Source: Piromyces finnis (Eukaryota > Neocallimastigomycota > Neocallimastigomycetes > Neocallimastigales > Neocallimastigaceae). Taken from it: a stretch of DNA of 64,000 bases. The stretch covers positions 248,001 to 312,000 of the forward strand of contig MCFH01000026.1 in assembly GCA_002104945.1 (NCBI GenBank), in the 5' to 3' direction. Shown one piece after another: positions 1 through 11,608 of the stretch. The notes under the pieces were generated by a model. The model saw only the letters and a list, made by a program, of their open reading frames with translations, searched no databases and had not been told where the DNA came from. How positions within the stretch are numbered: position 1 is the first letter of the stretch; the number at the start of each line of letters is the position of its first letter. The translations under genes were made by a program, and so were the position numbers.

Positions 1-1674
1 TTAAGTGATCCTATTTTAAGTTATCCTGATTTTAATAAAGAATTTATTATTCGTACTGATGCATCAACTAATGGCATTGGTGCTGTACTCTTACAGGTGG
101 AGGGGGACAAATTGGAACATCCAATTTGTTGTATTAGTCGTACTTTATCTACTTCAGAAAAGAATTATTCTGTTACTGACCTTGAAGGATTAGCTATTTA
201 TTATGCAATTCTACAATTTCGTCAATATATTATAAGTAATAAAAATCCTACCATATTAATTACTGATCATAAACCATTACTGGGATTTTATAAAAAGAAT
301 ATTCCATCAAAAGGTAGACATGCAAGATGGATTGAAGAATTTAATAAATATAAAATTGAATTAAAATATGATAAAGGAAAGAAAAATGTTTTTGCTGATG
401 CCCTTTCAAGATTACCTTCTAAAAATTCTGATGAAATAGTAAATTGTGCTTATGCAATTTTGTCTGATTTTAATCCAAGAGATTTAGACCTACCTGAAGG
501 AATAAAAAAATATTTTACTAAAAATTATCAAGTTGTTGATAATACTCTTTATTATAAAAAAGATGAATTATATCTTAAAGTTATTTACAAAGATGAAGAT
601 AAAAAAGATATTATTAGTCGTGCTCATTCTGTTGGTCATGAAGGTGCTGAAAAGACCACAAATAGAATTTTAAAATCTTATTATTGGCCTGGTATTTGGA
701 ATGATGTTAGAATGTGGGTAAAGTCCTGTAGAAAATGTCAACTTTGTAGACCTAAGCCTTTACCTAAAAATACTGAAGATAATATAACCCCAATTGAACA
801 ACCATTTACTAGAGTCGGATTAGATATAGTTGGCCCATTACCACTTACTAAACATGGAAATTCTTATATTATTACCCTTGTTGATTATTTTACTAAATGG
901 GTTGAAGCTAAAGCAATTCCAAATATGAAATCAGAAGAAGTAATAAAATTTTTAATAGAAGTAATAACAAGACATGGTCCACCAGAAATAATTGTTACTG
1001 ATAATGGAAGTTCATTTATTTCTGATATTACTAAAATGATGATTGATTTATATGGATCATGGGTTCATTTTGTTTCTCCTCATCACCTACAATCTAATGG
1101 TATGATTGAGAATAGAAACAAAGAAATAGGAAAAACTTTAAGACTCTTAATTGAAAATGAATCTGAATGGGATGAATATCTACCATCTGCATTATGGTCA
1201 CTTAGAACTACCAAAAATTCAAAAACAAAGTTTAGTAGTTTCGAATTATTATATGGTAGAAGAGACACATGGCCATTAGAAATAATGTTTCCCGATATTT
1301 ATAAAGATCCTAATGAAACAGAAGAAGAATATATTTTTAGAAGATTTTTAAGGCATCAAAATTGGGTAAAACAAGCTACTGAATATTCTAATCATGCTAA
1401 TCAATATTGGGAACATAGAATAGGTTTATCCAAAGCTTTAAAGAAGACTTATAAACCGGGTGATTATGTTATGATAAGATTAATAGGAAGAAGTAAATTA
1501 AATCCTTATTTTTATGGTCCTTATAAAGTTGTTAATAAACAAAAATTTAATACTGTTGTACTTGAAGATCCACATACAGGAAAACTACTTGATAGAAATG
1601 TACATATTAAAAATATTTTTCCTTACGTTCTACCAGAACAAAATTTAACTTCAAGGGACGAAGTTAATTCTTAA
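1..1674 (+). CDS. Ty3/gypsy pol polyprotein, 3' part (RNase H-integrase), 5' end outside window
   Basis: The frame is open from base 1, so the gene begins before the window. The order seen is RNase H (TDAS near the start, then TDHKPL), an integrase zinc finger (H-x3-H then CRKCQLC), a DDE integrase core (D in GLDIVGPLP, D in VTDNGSSF, E in GMIENRNKE), and a GPY/F-type module (FYGPYKVV) near the C-terminus. No chromodomain is visible. The protein resembles the broken pol at 3741-6407, so both are members of one family. No stop interrupts the visible part. The tract after the stop codon is purine-rich (AAAAGGCCGAGAAAC) and runs into an LTR at 1688, the expected polypurine tract/3' LTR arrangement. 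Protease, RT and gag cannot be judged from here. Confidence 0.93.
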   Translation, partial: LSDPILSYPDFNKEFIIRTDASTNGIGAVLLQVEGDKLEHPICCISRTLSTSEKNYSVTDLEGLAIYYAILQFRQYIISNKNPTILITDHKPLLGFYKKNIPSKGRHARWIEEFNKYKIELKYDKGKKNVFADALSRLPSKNSDEIVNCAYAILSDFNPRDLDLPEGIKKYFTKNYQVVDNTLYYKKDELYLKVIYKDEDKKDIISRAHSVGHEGAEKTTNRILKSYYWPGIWNDVRMWVKSCRKCQLCRPKPLPKNTEDNITPIEQPFTRVGLDIVGPLPLTKHGNSYIITLVDYFTKWVEAKAIPNMKSEEVIKFLIEVITRHGPPEIIVTDNGSSFISDITKMMIDLYGSWVHFVSPHHLQSNGMIENRNKEIGKTLRLLIENESEWDEYLPSALWSLRTTKNSKTKFSSFELLYGRRDTWPLEIMFPDIYKDPNETEEEYIFRRFLRHQNWVKQATEYSNHANQYWEHRIGLSKALKKTYKPGDYVMIRLIGRSKLNPYFYGPYKVVNKQKFNTVVLEDPHTGKLLDRNVHIKNIFPYVLPEQNLTSRDEVNS

Positions 1675-1687
1675 AAGGCCGAGAAAC

Positions 1688-2490
1688 TGATAAATAATGA
1701 AATTAATAAATATAAAATTATTATTAAACCTGATTTTTAAGTTAACCCTAAAAGTAACTTAAAACAAGTTATAGTTTAATTAAGTACTTTACCAAAATTC
1801 TTAAATAAAATTAATCCTAAACACTGCATATATTTTGATTATTGAAAGAAAATAATAAACTTTAATTAATCGAGATCAAAATATATAACTCTTGTTAAAT
1901 TAATTGTTAAATTAAATATTTAATAACTTCGTTAGTAAATTACACTTTAAAAGTAAACAAATATAATAATTCATGTTATAAAATAATATAATTAAACACC
2001 TTTATTAAAACATTAAAAATAATTATTACTTTAATTAATTGTAAAATAAACAACTTTTTATATTCTTTAACTTTTAATTATTTCTTTTATTGTTATTTCT
2101 AATTACTTTTATTGTAAATAGTTATTAATTTTATTGTTTTAATGTAAATAGTTTAAATCTAAAAGAAAATATAAATACATGTAAATATTCTTATTTTAAT
2201 CATTATTATTATTATTAATAAAGAAATATTATATAGTTAGATTAATATTTTATAATTTTAATAATCACTTTTATACTTAAATAAATAAAAATTTTAAATA
2301 TTTAAATATTAGAAAAACAAGTGTTTCTAATAAAACAATTTAGTGTTTTAACAAAACAATTTTATTAATTTTTATAAAAACGATTTTAAGTCTTAATCAA
2401 TATAACTTATATAGTTATAACAAAAGATATAATATAATAATCACTTTTTGAAGTAAAATTCAAAATTAAGATTATTATCAAATTATATCA
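1688..2490 (+). repeat. LTR family A, 3' LTR of the element at 1-1674
   Basis: Starts TGATAAATAATG and ends AATTATATCA (TG...CA), directly after the purine-rich end of pol. Near-identical copies lie at 23650-24460 (same orientation) and 8147-8978 (inverted). The last 65 bp fold into a two-tier hairpin also seen in LTR family B. Confidence 0.85.
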
Positions 2491-2494
2491 TTGT

Positions 2495-3001
2495 TGATAC
2501 AAAGAGGATATTATCTTAATTCTATAAAGGAATATAGAAAGTGATAATATTTGTATCTAAAAAAAAAAAATTAAAAAAAATAAAATAAAATAAATGATTT
2601 TTATACTTGTTCATTTGCAAGTCTTTGTTAGTTTAAAATATAAAATTATTTTATTTAATTATAAAGTTTTAATATTTAATAACTCTTGTATTATTAAATA
2701 TATATATGTTATGGTTTAATACATCTTGAATGTATGTAAATATAATCACAACTATTATTTTAATAAAATTTAATATTATTATCTAATTTTACTGGATTAT
2801 TAGGAACATCTTTTAAAATAAAATAATTCTATCACTATTTATATAAAATTATTATTTTAAAGTATAATTATAAACAAATATAAACTATTTAATTTAAAAC
2901 TAAATAAACAATTAAATAAACAAAAAGTTTACATTTATAATTTTTAATTTAATAATTTTATACATGTTAATTATTTTAATTTTTAACTATCTGTGTTTTA
3001 A

Positions 3002-3095
<94 letters not shown>

Positions 3096-3127
3096 AATTC
3101 ATAATTTATAAATTTAATTATTTATCA
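2495..3127. repeat. LTR family B, solo copy
   Basis: Starts TGATACAAAGAGG and ends TTATTTATCA. An inverted, nearly identical copy is at 24467-25070 and a diverged one at 7648-8142. TTGT flanks both ends (2491-2494 and 3128-3131), a likely target-site duplication. It contains an (ATT)n run (about 3001-3094) twice as long as in the 24.5-kb copy. No coding sequence. Element orientation is unknown. Confidence 0.8.
3001..3094. repeat. (ATT)n microsatellite inside LTR B
   Basis: About 31 uninterrupted trinucleotide units. The sister LTR at 24467-25070 has about 15 units at the same place, so the tract has changed length since the copies diverged. Confidence 0.95.
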
Positions 3128-3131
3128 TTGT

Positions 3132-3412
3132 TGATAAATAATGAAATTAATAAATATGAAATTATTATTAAAATTTAACTTATTATTACTAATCTAAGTC
3201 TTCCTATTTTGTACTAAAAAAATATTATTATTCTTTATAATAAAAATTATTTTTATAATTTAACCCAATCAAATATATAAATTTATAAAATATTTGATTT
3301 TATGTAAATTATATTTTTAAAATAAACTATATAAAATTATTTAATAATTATTTTATAATAAAATTTTCTACTAATATCAAATGTATAATATATTTATAAT
3401 TATTATTTATCA
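3132..3412 (-). repeat. LTR family C, probable 3' LTR of the minus-strand gypsy element at 3741-6407
   Basis: Reading the minus strand from the broken pol, a purine-rich tract (AGGGGAGGAAA, about 3416-3426 on the plus strand) is followed directly by TGATAAATAATAATT, the expected 3' LTR start. The body matches 9345-9559. The first roughly 35 bases on the plus strand (from 3132) look instead like the start of LTR A, so this copy may be chimeric or truncated. Bases 3427-3740, between polypurine tract and pol, are AT-rich and hold no gene I can see. Confidence 0.65.
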
Positions 3413-3740
3413 AGATTTCCTCCCCTAAGATACGACTTAGTGGTAGCTGATAAAAGTATTCATAAATAATAATAAATATATAAGTTTTTGATATTTTTAT
3501 ACTAAAGATTTAAAAATTTAAAATTTTTTTTTTCTATATATATATATATATATATATGATAAAAATAATATAAAATAAGGTTTATAAAAAAATAATGAAA
3601 AATTTGAAAATTTTTATTAATAAAATTTTTTTTCAAAAAAAAGTAAAAAAAATAAAATAGATGAGATAAAATTCGTCTTCAGTATATTAATATGTGTTTT
3701 TCTTGAAATTTATATAATAATCGCCATTTTTTATATGATT

Positions 3741-6407
3741 TTATAGAGAGGACAAATAGGGCTTCACATTTTTAATATGGACATTACGTTCTAATATCTT
3801 ATGCGTGTCCAATGTTTCTAAAACTAGAGTGTTGAATTTTGATGCTTTCTTCACTTTAAATGGTCCTAAAAAGAATGGATCTAATTTTTTTCTACCTATA
3901 TATCTTACCAACACTAGATCATCTGGCTTGTACCGGTGTTGCATAGACTTTGCTGTTTCATTTCTTTGAAGCCAATAGTCGTGAGCTTGCTTGATATTTT
4001 CAGTAGCTTCTTGTACCCAATTCTGGTGTCTGACAAAACGTCTGAAATTGTATTCTTCGTCAGACTCATCCTTTTCTTTTGGAATATCTGGTAGCAATAC
4101 GCTAAGAGGCCATAAGTCTTTTCTTCCATATAAGAGTTCGAAACTACTAAACCCTGTAACTTTCGAACGAGACGTACGCAGAGCCCATAAAGTTGCCGGA
4201 AGTATTTCGTCCCAATTTTCTTGATTTTTACATAAATGTCGAAGTATTTTTATTATTTCTCTATTTCTGTTTTCAACTTGTCCATTAGCTTCAGGGTGAT
4301 GTGGTGCAACGAATTGAACCCAGGAACCGTATAAGTCTATCATTGTTTTTGTTATATCCGAAGTGAACTGACTTCCATTATCAGTGACAATTATTTCTGG
4401 GACACCATGTCTTGCAAAGACGTCTTTTAAGAAATAAATAACGTCTTGACTTTCGATTCTCTTTAAGGGAGCGGCTTCAACCCATTTAGTAGTATAGTCT
4501 ACTAAAACAATGATATATAAATTACCTCTATCTGTTAATGGTAGTGGTCCAACTATATCCAAACCAACTCTAACGAAGGGTCTTTCAACAGGACTTGAAA
4601 TATTAGACAGGTTTTTAGGAATGGGTTTTGGACGGTAGCATTGACATTCTAAACATGTTTTAACGACTTTATTTACGTCGTTCCACATTCCTGGCCAATA
4701 ATATATTTCTTTTAATCTGGAAAGTGTTTTTTCAACACCTTCATGGCCGACAAGATGAGCCTTACGAATCAAGGAGAATTTTAAAGAGTCATCTTCAATA
4801 ACTTTTAAAAAGTTTCCAGATTTAGAGCGGTAAACAAGAGTACCATTTAAAAATGAATAGTTCTTCTTAACATATTCAATAATTTTGGGAGGAGCAAAGG
4901 TGGAAATATTATCTTCTTTGTCTTCTAAGATAGAATGAATAGAATTAATATTTAAATTTTGTGAAGAGGGCATACGGGACAAAGCATCAGCAAAAACATT
5001 ATTTTTACCTTTTTCATAAATGATGTCGACTCTTAATTCATTAAACTTGGCTATCCATCTAATATGTCTATCATTAGAAGGAATACTTGAAGTAAAGAAA
5101 CCTACAAGTGGCTTATGGTCAGTGTATACTTTTACAACAAGGGGAGAAGCTGCAATATAGGAGCGAAATTTATTCAAAGCGAATAAAATAGCAATACCTT
5201 CTTTTTCAGTAACAGAATAACGCGTTTCAGCATCTTTAAGACATCTACTAACACAATAAATAGGAAACTCAATATCTAAAGAGTCAGAAGGCTGTAGAAA
5301 AACGGCGCCAACGGCATAAGAAGAAGCGTCAGTACGAATAATGAATTGTTTATTAGGGTCAGGATATTTTAAAATACTGGAGGAGCAAATAAAAGAACGA
5401 AGTGTATGAAAGGCATCAGAATGGATATCTAACCAAATAAAACTAGCTTTAGGACTTGTAAGTTTATATAAACAACTTGAAATAGCAGCAAAGTTAGGAA
5501 TAAATTTTCTATAGTAGCTAACTAAGCCAAGGAAGGACCTAAGTTGAGTGACGTTTTTGGAGTGTTCCAAGAAGCTATAGCAAGAACTTTAGAAGGCATA
5601 GGTTTAATACCATCTGCAGTAAGTACGTGACCAAGAACTTCGACGGAGTTTTTGCAAAAAGAACACTTATCAATATTAATAGAGAATTTATGCTCTCTTA
5701 GGATAATAAAAAGTTTTTCAAGGTCCTTTAAATGTTGTTTAAAGTTAGGAGAATAAACTAAAATATCATCCATGTAAACAAATAGACAAGTACCGATAAG
5801 AGGCATAAGAATACGGTTCATTTCACGTTGGAAGGATGGGTGCATTAGTTAACCCGAATGGCATAACCTTAAAGTTAAAATTACCAAACTTAGTAGTGAA
5901 TGCTGTCTTTTCGATATCTTTGCTATTCATTGGAATTTGATGAAAACCAGAAAAAAGGTCAATAGCAGAGAAATATTTTGCGCCATGAACAGATTCTAGT
6001 AGTTCATCAATAAATGGTAGAGCATACGCGTCTTTAATAGTAATTTGATTTGATTTTCTATAATCGACACACATACGCCATTTACCATTTTTCTTTTTCA
6101 CTATAATAACAGGGAATGACCATGGTGAATGGGAAGGTTCAATGAGACCATGTTTCAATAGTTTCGAAATCTCTTCTTTTAATGCTTGGGATTGAGCAAG
6201 AGATATCTTATAAGGTCTCAGTTTAATGGGTTTGGTGGATGTTAATTCAATAGAATGAGGTTCAGCATCAGCAACTGAAACATCATCAATGGAATCGATT
6301 AAAACATCCCTATAATTTTTTATTAAAGAATGAAGTTGAATTTGTTCATCCTTTGAGATAATATTATCAATATCAGAAATATCTTTTAAGGAATTAATAT
6401 TATTCAT
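3741..6407 (-). pseudogene. Ty3/gypsy pol, broken (RT-RNase H-integrase)
   Basis: Three overlapping reading-frame segments together make one pol. 6407-5823 holds RT fingers and palm (KNGKWRMCVDYRK, MPFGLTNAP). 5845-5522 continues RT with the YMDDILVYS catalytic motif. 5570-3741 (609 codons) holds the RT thumb, RNase H (RTDASS, TDHKPLVGF), the HHCC finger, the DDE core (GLDIVGPLP, VTDNGSQF, GQVENRNRE) and a GPF module (FFLGPFKVK). Two small indels break the frame: one at about 5830-5845 just after NAP, and one at about 5555-5562 where an A-run before the connection seems one base short. Protease and gag are not seen; the 5' side abuts a truncated LTR D. The integrase is very similar to that of 1-1674. 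The element cannot be autonomous as it stands. Confidence 0.9.
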
Positions 6408-6444
6408 AATAGTAATATGATATAACTTATTTCATATTTAATAA

Positions 6445-7642
6445 TTTATTTTATTTAATAATTTATTTTATTATTATCACTATTAGGTCGTTTTTACTCA
6501 GAATTTATTATATAATAAAGAGAATATTATTTATTTTTAGAAAGGGTTATATTTTCATAAAATTATTATTCATTCATTTTTAAGGGTTATTATCGTTTAT
6601 TTTTATTATAAGTTACCATTGGTTAAGTCGTGTGTTAAGTTTTGGAATTTGGTTATGCGGCCAGGTCAGAATGTTATTAATTATATAGAAAATATGTTTT
6701 TTAAGAAATTAAATTTAAATATAAAATAACACTTTAAACTTCCAAATGAAAAATTAATATTTATTTTTTAGAATAACTTTTTTATAAAATTTTATTTATT
6801 TAGTAATAATAATATAAATGATAATATAATAACTATATAATTAAGATTATAACTATAATCTTTACAAAGGATTAAAATCGAATTCAAATCATTCTATTTT
6901 ATATTCTTTGTTCAGATTATTAAATTGATAAAAATAAAGTATTACATGTAATATATTAATAACATAATAAGATTGTTTGTTTATTTGTTTGTTTGTTTTG
7001 TCATGACATATAAAATAAAATAAACATATGATTAATCATTTAACCACTTGATCTGTTAACCTATTTTATAATAATTATAATTATTTAATTTATAAATGTT
7101 AACTGTTACACCTAAATGGTTTAGTTCTATTTTTAGTAACAGTTACTATCATTAATTAAATTAATATAATTAAAATTTCTATTGATATATTTTTAATTTT
7201 CGTCAAGTCATAAGAAATGTCTACGATCCATACTTGATATCATATTGATTTTAATTTACCTATTAAAACCTTTAAATGATCATATCTTCCTTAAATGACC
7301 AGTTAGAAGGACCGCGATTGTACCAAAATATAGCTTTTCCCTTAAGCTTTCTAATAAACTTGGTTTCACAACCGTAGCACTTATTTCGTGTTTGTTTATT
7401 TTTGGTTAAGGGTTATAGTGTATTGATATTAAATTTTTTGAAATCATAACCCTTTCACTGAATCAAAATTTAAAAGGTAACTTTTAAAGGTGTTTTAAAA
7501 TAATTGTTGGGATTATTTAATTATAATTATTATGTTTAATTAATTATAGATATTATCTGAATTTGTTTTAAATCCAGTTAATATCTTCACATCGTGTTTA
7601 TTCAGTTAGTTTTTATTATGTTTTTATGTGAGTAGCGTATCA
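6445..7642. repeat. LTR family D, inverted and truncated, with LTR F nested in it
   Basis: Reads as the inverse of 22541-23646 and 25076-26089. It ends GAGTAGCGTATCA at 7642, and the 6450-6627 part matches the D interior. Its other end is missing: D sequence stops around 6445 and the broken gypsy pol begins at 6407. The copy is split by the 959-bp LTR F (6633-7591). The left limit is approximate. Confidence 0.75.
6633..7591. repeat. Solo LTR family F with perfect 5-bp target duplication
   Basis: Begins TGTTAAGTTTTGG and ends ATCTTCACA. TCGTG is present on both sides (6628-6632 and 7592-7596). Removing the insert and one TCGTG restores the LTR D sequence seen intact at 22.5 and 25.1 kb. The last 45 bp form a long hairpin (GATATTA...TAATATC outside, CTGGATTT...AAATTCAG inside). 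No coding sequence. Confidence 0.88.
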
Positions 7643-7647
7643 CAAAA

Positions 7648-8142
7648 TGACACACGTTCAAATATACCTTAATTCTAAATAAGCTTAGAAAGTGGTATAT
7701 TTGTGTGTAATTGAATGATTTATTTTTACTTGCTCATTCTACAAGTTTATATAATTATTAAATATAATTTAAAGTTTTAAAAACACATCTTGTTTTATAA
7801 TATTAGTTTATTTATTTAAAATAAATATATAATACATCTCGCTATGTATTATAAAAAAAAAATATATTAATTTATTATAATTTTAAAATATTCTAATTTT
7901 CCTGGCTAATTAGTAACAATCTTTAAAAATAATATTTTCTATTTCTATTTATAATAAATAATTACATTTAAGTTTGTTTATAAACAAAAGTTGTTTATAT
8001 TTTACATTTTTAAAATTTAATTAAACATTTATATTTTATATTATTTTGATTATTTACTATTAATTTAATTTATATTGAGTTTATATAATCTTAAAATCAG
8101 CTATTCTATTAATTCATTATTTATAAATTTCATTCTATATCA
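7648..8142. repeat. LTR family B, diverged copy
   Basis: Starts TGACACACGTTC and ends TCTATATCA. It aligns with 2495-3127 along its length but is clearly diverged and lacks the (ATT)n tract. It keeps the terminal hairpin with compensatory changes. Only 5 bp (CAAAA) separate it from LTR D, and 4 bp from LTR A at 8147. Confidence 0.7.
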
Positions 8143-8146
8143 AAAA

Positions 8147-8978
8147 TGATATAATTTGATAATAATCTTAATTTTGAATTTTACTTCAAAAAGTGATTAT
8201 TATATTATATCTTTTGTTATAACTATATAAGTTATATTGATTAAGATTTAAAATCGTTTTTATAAAAATTAATAAAATTGTTTTGTTAAAACACTAAATT
8301 GTTTTGTTAAAACACTAAATTGTTTTATTAGAAACGCTTGTTTTTCTAATATTTAAATATTTAAAATTTTATTTATTTAAGTATAAAAGTGACTATTAAA
8401 ATTATAAAATATTAATCTAACTATATAATATTTCTTTATTAATAATAATAATAATGATTAAAATAAGAATATTTACATGTATTTATATTTTCTTTTGAAT
8501 TTAAACTATTTACATTAAAACAATAAAATTAATAACTACTTACAATAAAAGTAATAAAAGTAATTAGAAATAACAATAAAAGAAATAATTAAAAGTTAAA
8601 GAATATAAAAAGTTGTTTATTTTACAATTAATTAAAGTAATAATTATTTTTAATGTTTTAATAAAGGTGTTTAATTATATTATTTTATAACATGAATTAT
8701 TATATTTGTTTACTTTTAAAGTGTAATTTACTAACGAAGTTATTAAATATTTAATTTAACAATTAATTTAACAAGAGTTATATATTTTGATCTCGATTAA
8801 TTAAAGTTTATTATTTTCTTTCAATAATCAAAATATATGCAGTGTTTAGGATTAATTTTATTTAAGAATTTTGGTAAAGTACTTAATTAAACTATAACTT
8901 GTTTTAAGTTACTTTTAGGGTTAACTTAAAAATCAGGTATAATAATAATTTTATATTTATTAATTTCATTATTTATCA
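8147..8978 (-). repeat. LTR family A, inverted solo copy
   Basis: The inverse complement of 1688-2490 and 23650-24460, starting TGATATAATT and ending ATTATTTATCA. No internal retrotransposon sequence is attached. Confidence 0.85.
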
Positions 8979-8981
8979 AAA

Positions 8982-9559
8982 TGATAACGGATTGGTAGTT
9001 ATATTACAACTTTTTAACTACTTCTTCTGTTATCTTATATTGTTTTATCTCGACAGCTATTGTACGAGCTTTAACAATATCTACTAGTTTTATTAATTTA
9101 TTTTAAGTTATTTTATAATTTTAATAGTTTTATTATTTTAATAATATTTATATAGAATAATAACACCAGATTTATTCTATAAAATATTATTTATTATTAA
9201 CACAATAATTACAAATTAGACAAGTTTAATTTCGTTTTTATATTTTCTTTTATTTATTGTTCTTACGCTCTTTTTAACAATAATTTTTATTATATAAAAA
9301 CTTATTTTTTGTCTTTTAAATATTATTATGTATTCACTAATTAATTATATTAACTATTATTAAAATTTAACTTATTATTAGTAATCTAAGTCTTCTCATT
9401 TTCTACTAAAAATTATTATTATTCTTTATATTAAAAATTATTTTTATAATTTAACCCAATCAAATATATAAATTTATAAAATATTTGATTTTATGTAAAT
9501 TATATTTTTATAATAAACTATATAAAATTATTTAATAATTATTTTATAATAAAATTTTC
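8982..9559 (-). repeat. LTR family C, probable 5' LTR of the broken gypsy element, interrupted at 9559
   Basis: Bases 9345-9559 match 3160-3370 (LTR C) in the same orientation. The segment 8982-9344 begins TGATAACGG and holds no gene; it may be the rest of this LTR. The match stops where the chromovirus LTR begins at 9560. The remaining end may be 17312-17362, beyond that insertion. Confidence 0.55.
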
Positions 9560-10690
9560 TGTAAAAGTTTTACTAAACTTATAATTTAATATTAAAATAT
9601 CAAATTAAATAAAAGGTTAAAAGATAACTAGGTTAGAAAAAAAAAATGTTTTATTAAAATAATCTTAATTGATTTATAAATGAATAATTAAATTATATAT
9701 TATGGTTAAAATAATTTCTTTTATTTTATTTAATGATATATTGCTAAAATATATAATAATAAGATTATTTAGTAGTAATACTCATTAAGTATTAATTATT
9801 ATTAATAGTTAATAATTTATAGTTAATAATCTTTAGTTAATAATTTATAGTTAATAATTTAATAATTTATGGTTAATAATTTTTGGTTAATAATCTTTAC
9901 AAAGATTTTAATTTCATAAACTATTCTAAACTATTTATACTATTTGTAATTTTACATTTAATAATAAAATAACTTTTCAATACATGATTATATTCATAAT
10001 ATATTTTATAATACTTAAACTAAACTTAAGACTTATTCCTAATTATTAAAAAATAACTATTGTTTATAATATTCATAATATTAATTATTTCTTAATTATA
10101 ATATAATTCATTGAATATAATATTAATAATTATAATCCTCTAGTTCAAAGATTATAATATATGTTATTGAAATAATTATTATAAAATAAAGTTAATTAGT
10201 TCCGGAAAATAATTTTAATTTAATTAAACAATAATTTTTATACTTTGAGTGAATGATTTATGTTTGATATATCAGGGGTGATCATTCTCTGAATAAACAA
10301 TTAATCATTGCTAACAAAATATCTTTAAATTGGAATATCTCGTGAACCAGCAGAGATATTGACCTGATTTTAAGATATGTTGTTTGTCTCGAGCGTGGCT
10401 TTCTAACGAACGTAATTATAACCAAAATATTTTTATTCAAAAATCGTCATTCGTTGAGGAGATATGCGTGTTTTTCCTTATTCCATTTTAACGATAAGGG
10501 TTAAAGTTATTTATTATAAAAATTATTAAGGGTTAAGGTCATATTTTAACCTTTCCTAAATTTTTAAATATTTCTTAATAAAATTTTATAATTTATTTGA
10601 AAATAAACTATTTGTTGATTTTGAATTTTCATAAGTGATTTCACAATTCCAAGTGATCTTGAAATTGTAATTTCACTAGTATTCGTGACA
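9560..10690 (-). repeat. 3' LTR of the chromovirus-like element
   Basis: Matches 16282-17311 nearly base for base over the 3' half (for example the GGGGTGATCATTCTC region) but is about 100 bp longer, from extra copies of a short TTAATAATTTATAG-like unit near 9800-9890. A 44-nt hairpin lies at 10634-10677. Confidence 0.93.
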
Positions 10691-11608
10691 TCGCTCCGCC
10701 AAAAAAAATCGAATACCAGGCGATTGAAATAATATAAAATAAAATTGTATAATAAAGTATAATTGAAATAAATTGAAGTAGTATATATTAAATATAAACC
10801 AATATATAGTTGTATGTGTAACATGAAATAAAATGGTAACTAAATAAAGAATATATTTAATATAACATGTTGAATATATTGCAATATATGAAATAAAATT
10901 AAAAAACATTTTCTTGTGTAACATTCAGTCAAATTCATAAAATTTTTGAAAGAAATGTTGAAATTTAAATTGATCATTGAGTGAAAAAATTGAAATTCGT
11001 ACGAAAAATTAAAATTTGAATAAGAAATATTATTCCTAGGATATTGAAACACTTTTTATTTTTGAAAAATGTTAACATTTGCTAAAATAATTGAAATTTC
11101 AAAAATTGATCAAATAAACTTTAATTAATATGATTTTGAAAAAAAAAATTTTTGAAATTTTTGAAAAATTTTTAATAATAAAAATTTTTTCATTAAATAC
11201 AAAAAAAATTTTGAACTAAACTTTTTGAAAAAATGTCACTGAAAAATATTGATTTTAATGATCGATCGAGATAGTGACAATATTGAAATTGATACTATTG
11301 AATAGAGAATAAAATAAGCATTAACAACATATAAATATTTGTAATTGTACTGCTAAAATAAATTGAAAATTATTCTCTTTAAATATTTAATTTTCATTAT
11401 AAAAATTTTGTGTTTTAAATTAAATAAATTGATAAAATTGTTGGATCAAAAATTATTGAATTGAAATTTAACATTCATAGAAAAAAATTTTTGAAATTTG
11501 TGTTGAAATGTATTAGATGAGTAATACAAATTATAATAAAACATAATGTTAGTGAAAGATATTAATAAATTTTTAAAAAATAAAATTGTTGAAATGCAAT
11601 TTAAAGAA
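10691..11608 (-). other. Non-coding 3' region of the chromovirus-like element
   Basis: Between the integrase stop and the 3' LTR there is about 0.9 kb with no credible frame. It is rich in TTGAAA/AAATTTTTG runs. No envelope-like gene is present. Confidence 0.6.

Noticed and set aside
10564-11052. Small hydrophobic or aromatic frames between integrase and LTR, considered as an envelope gene
   Set aside because: Short, overlapping, composition-driven; they run into the LTR and show no signal or fusion motifs.
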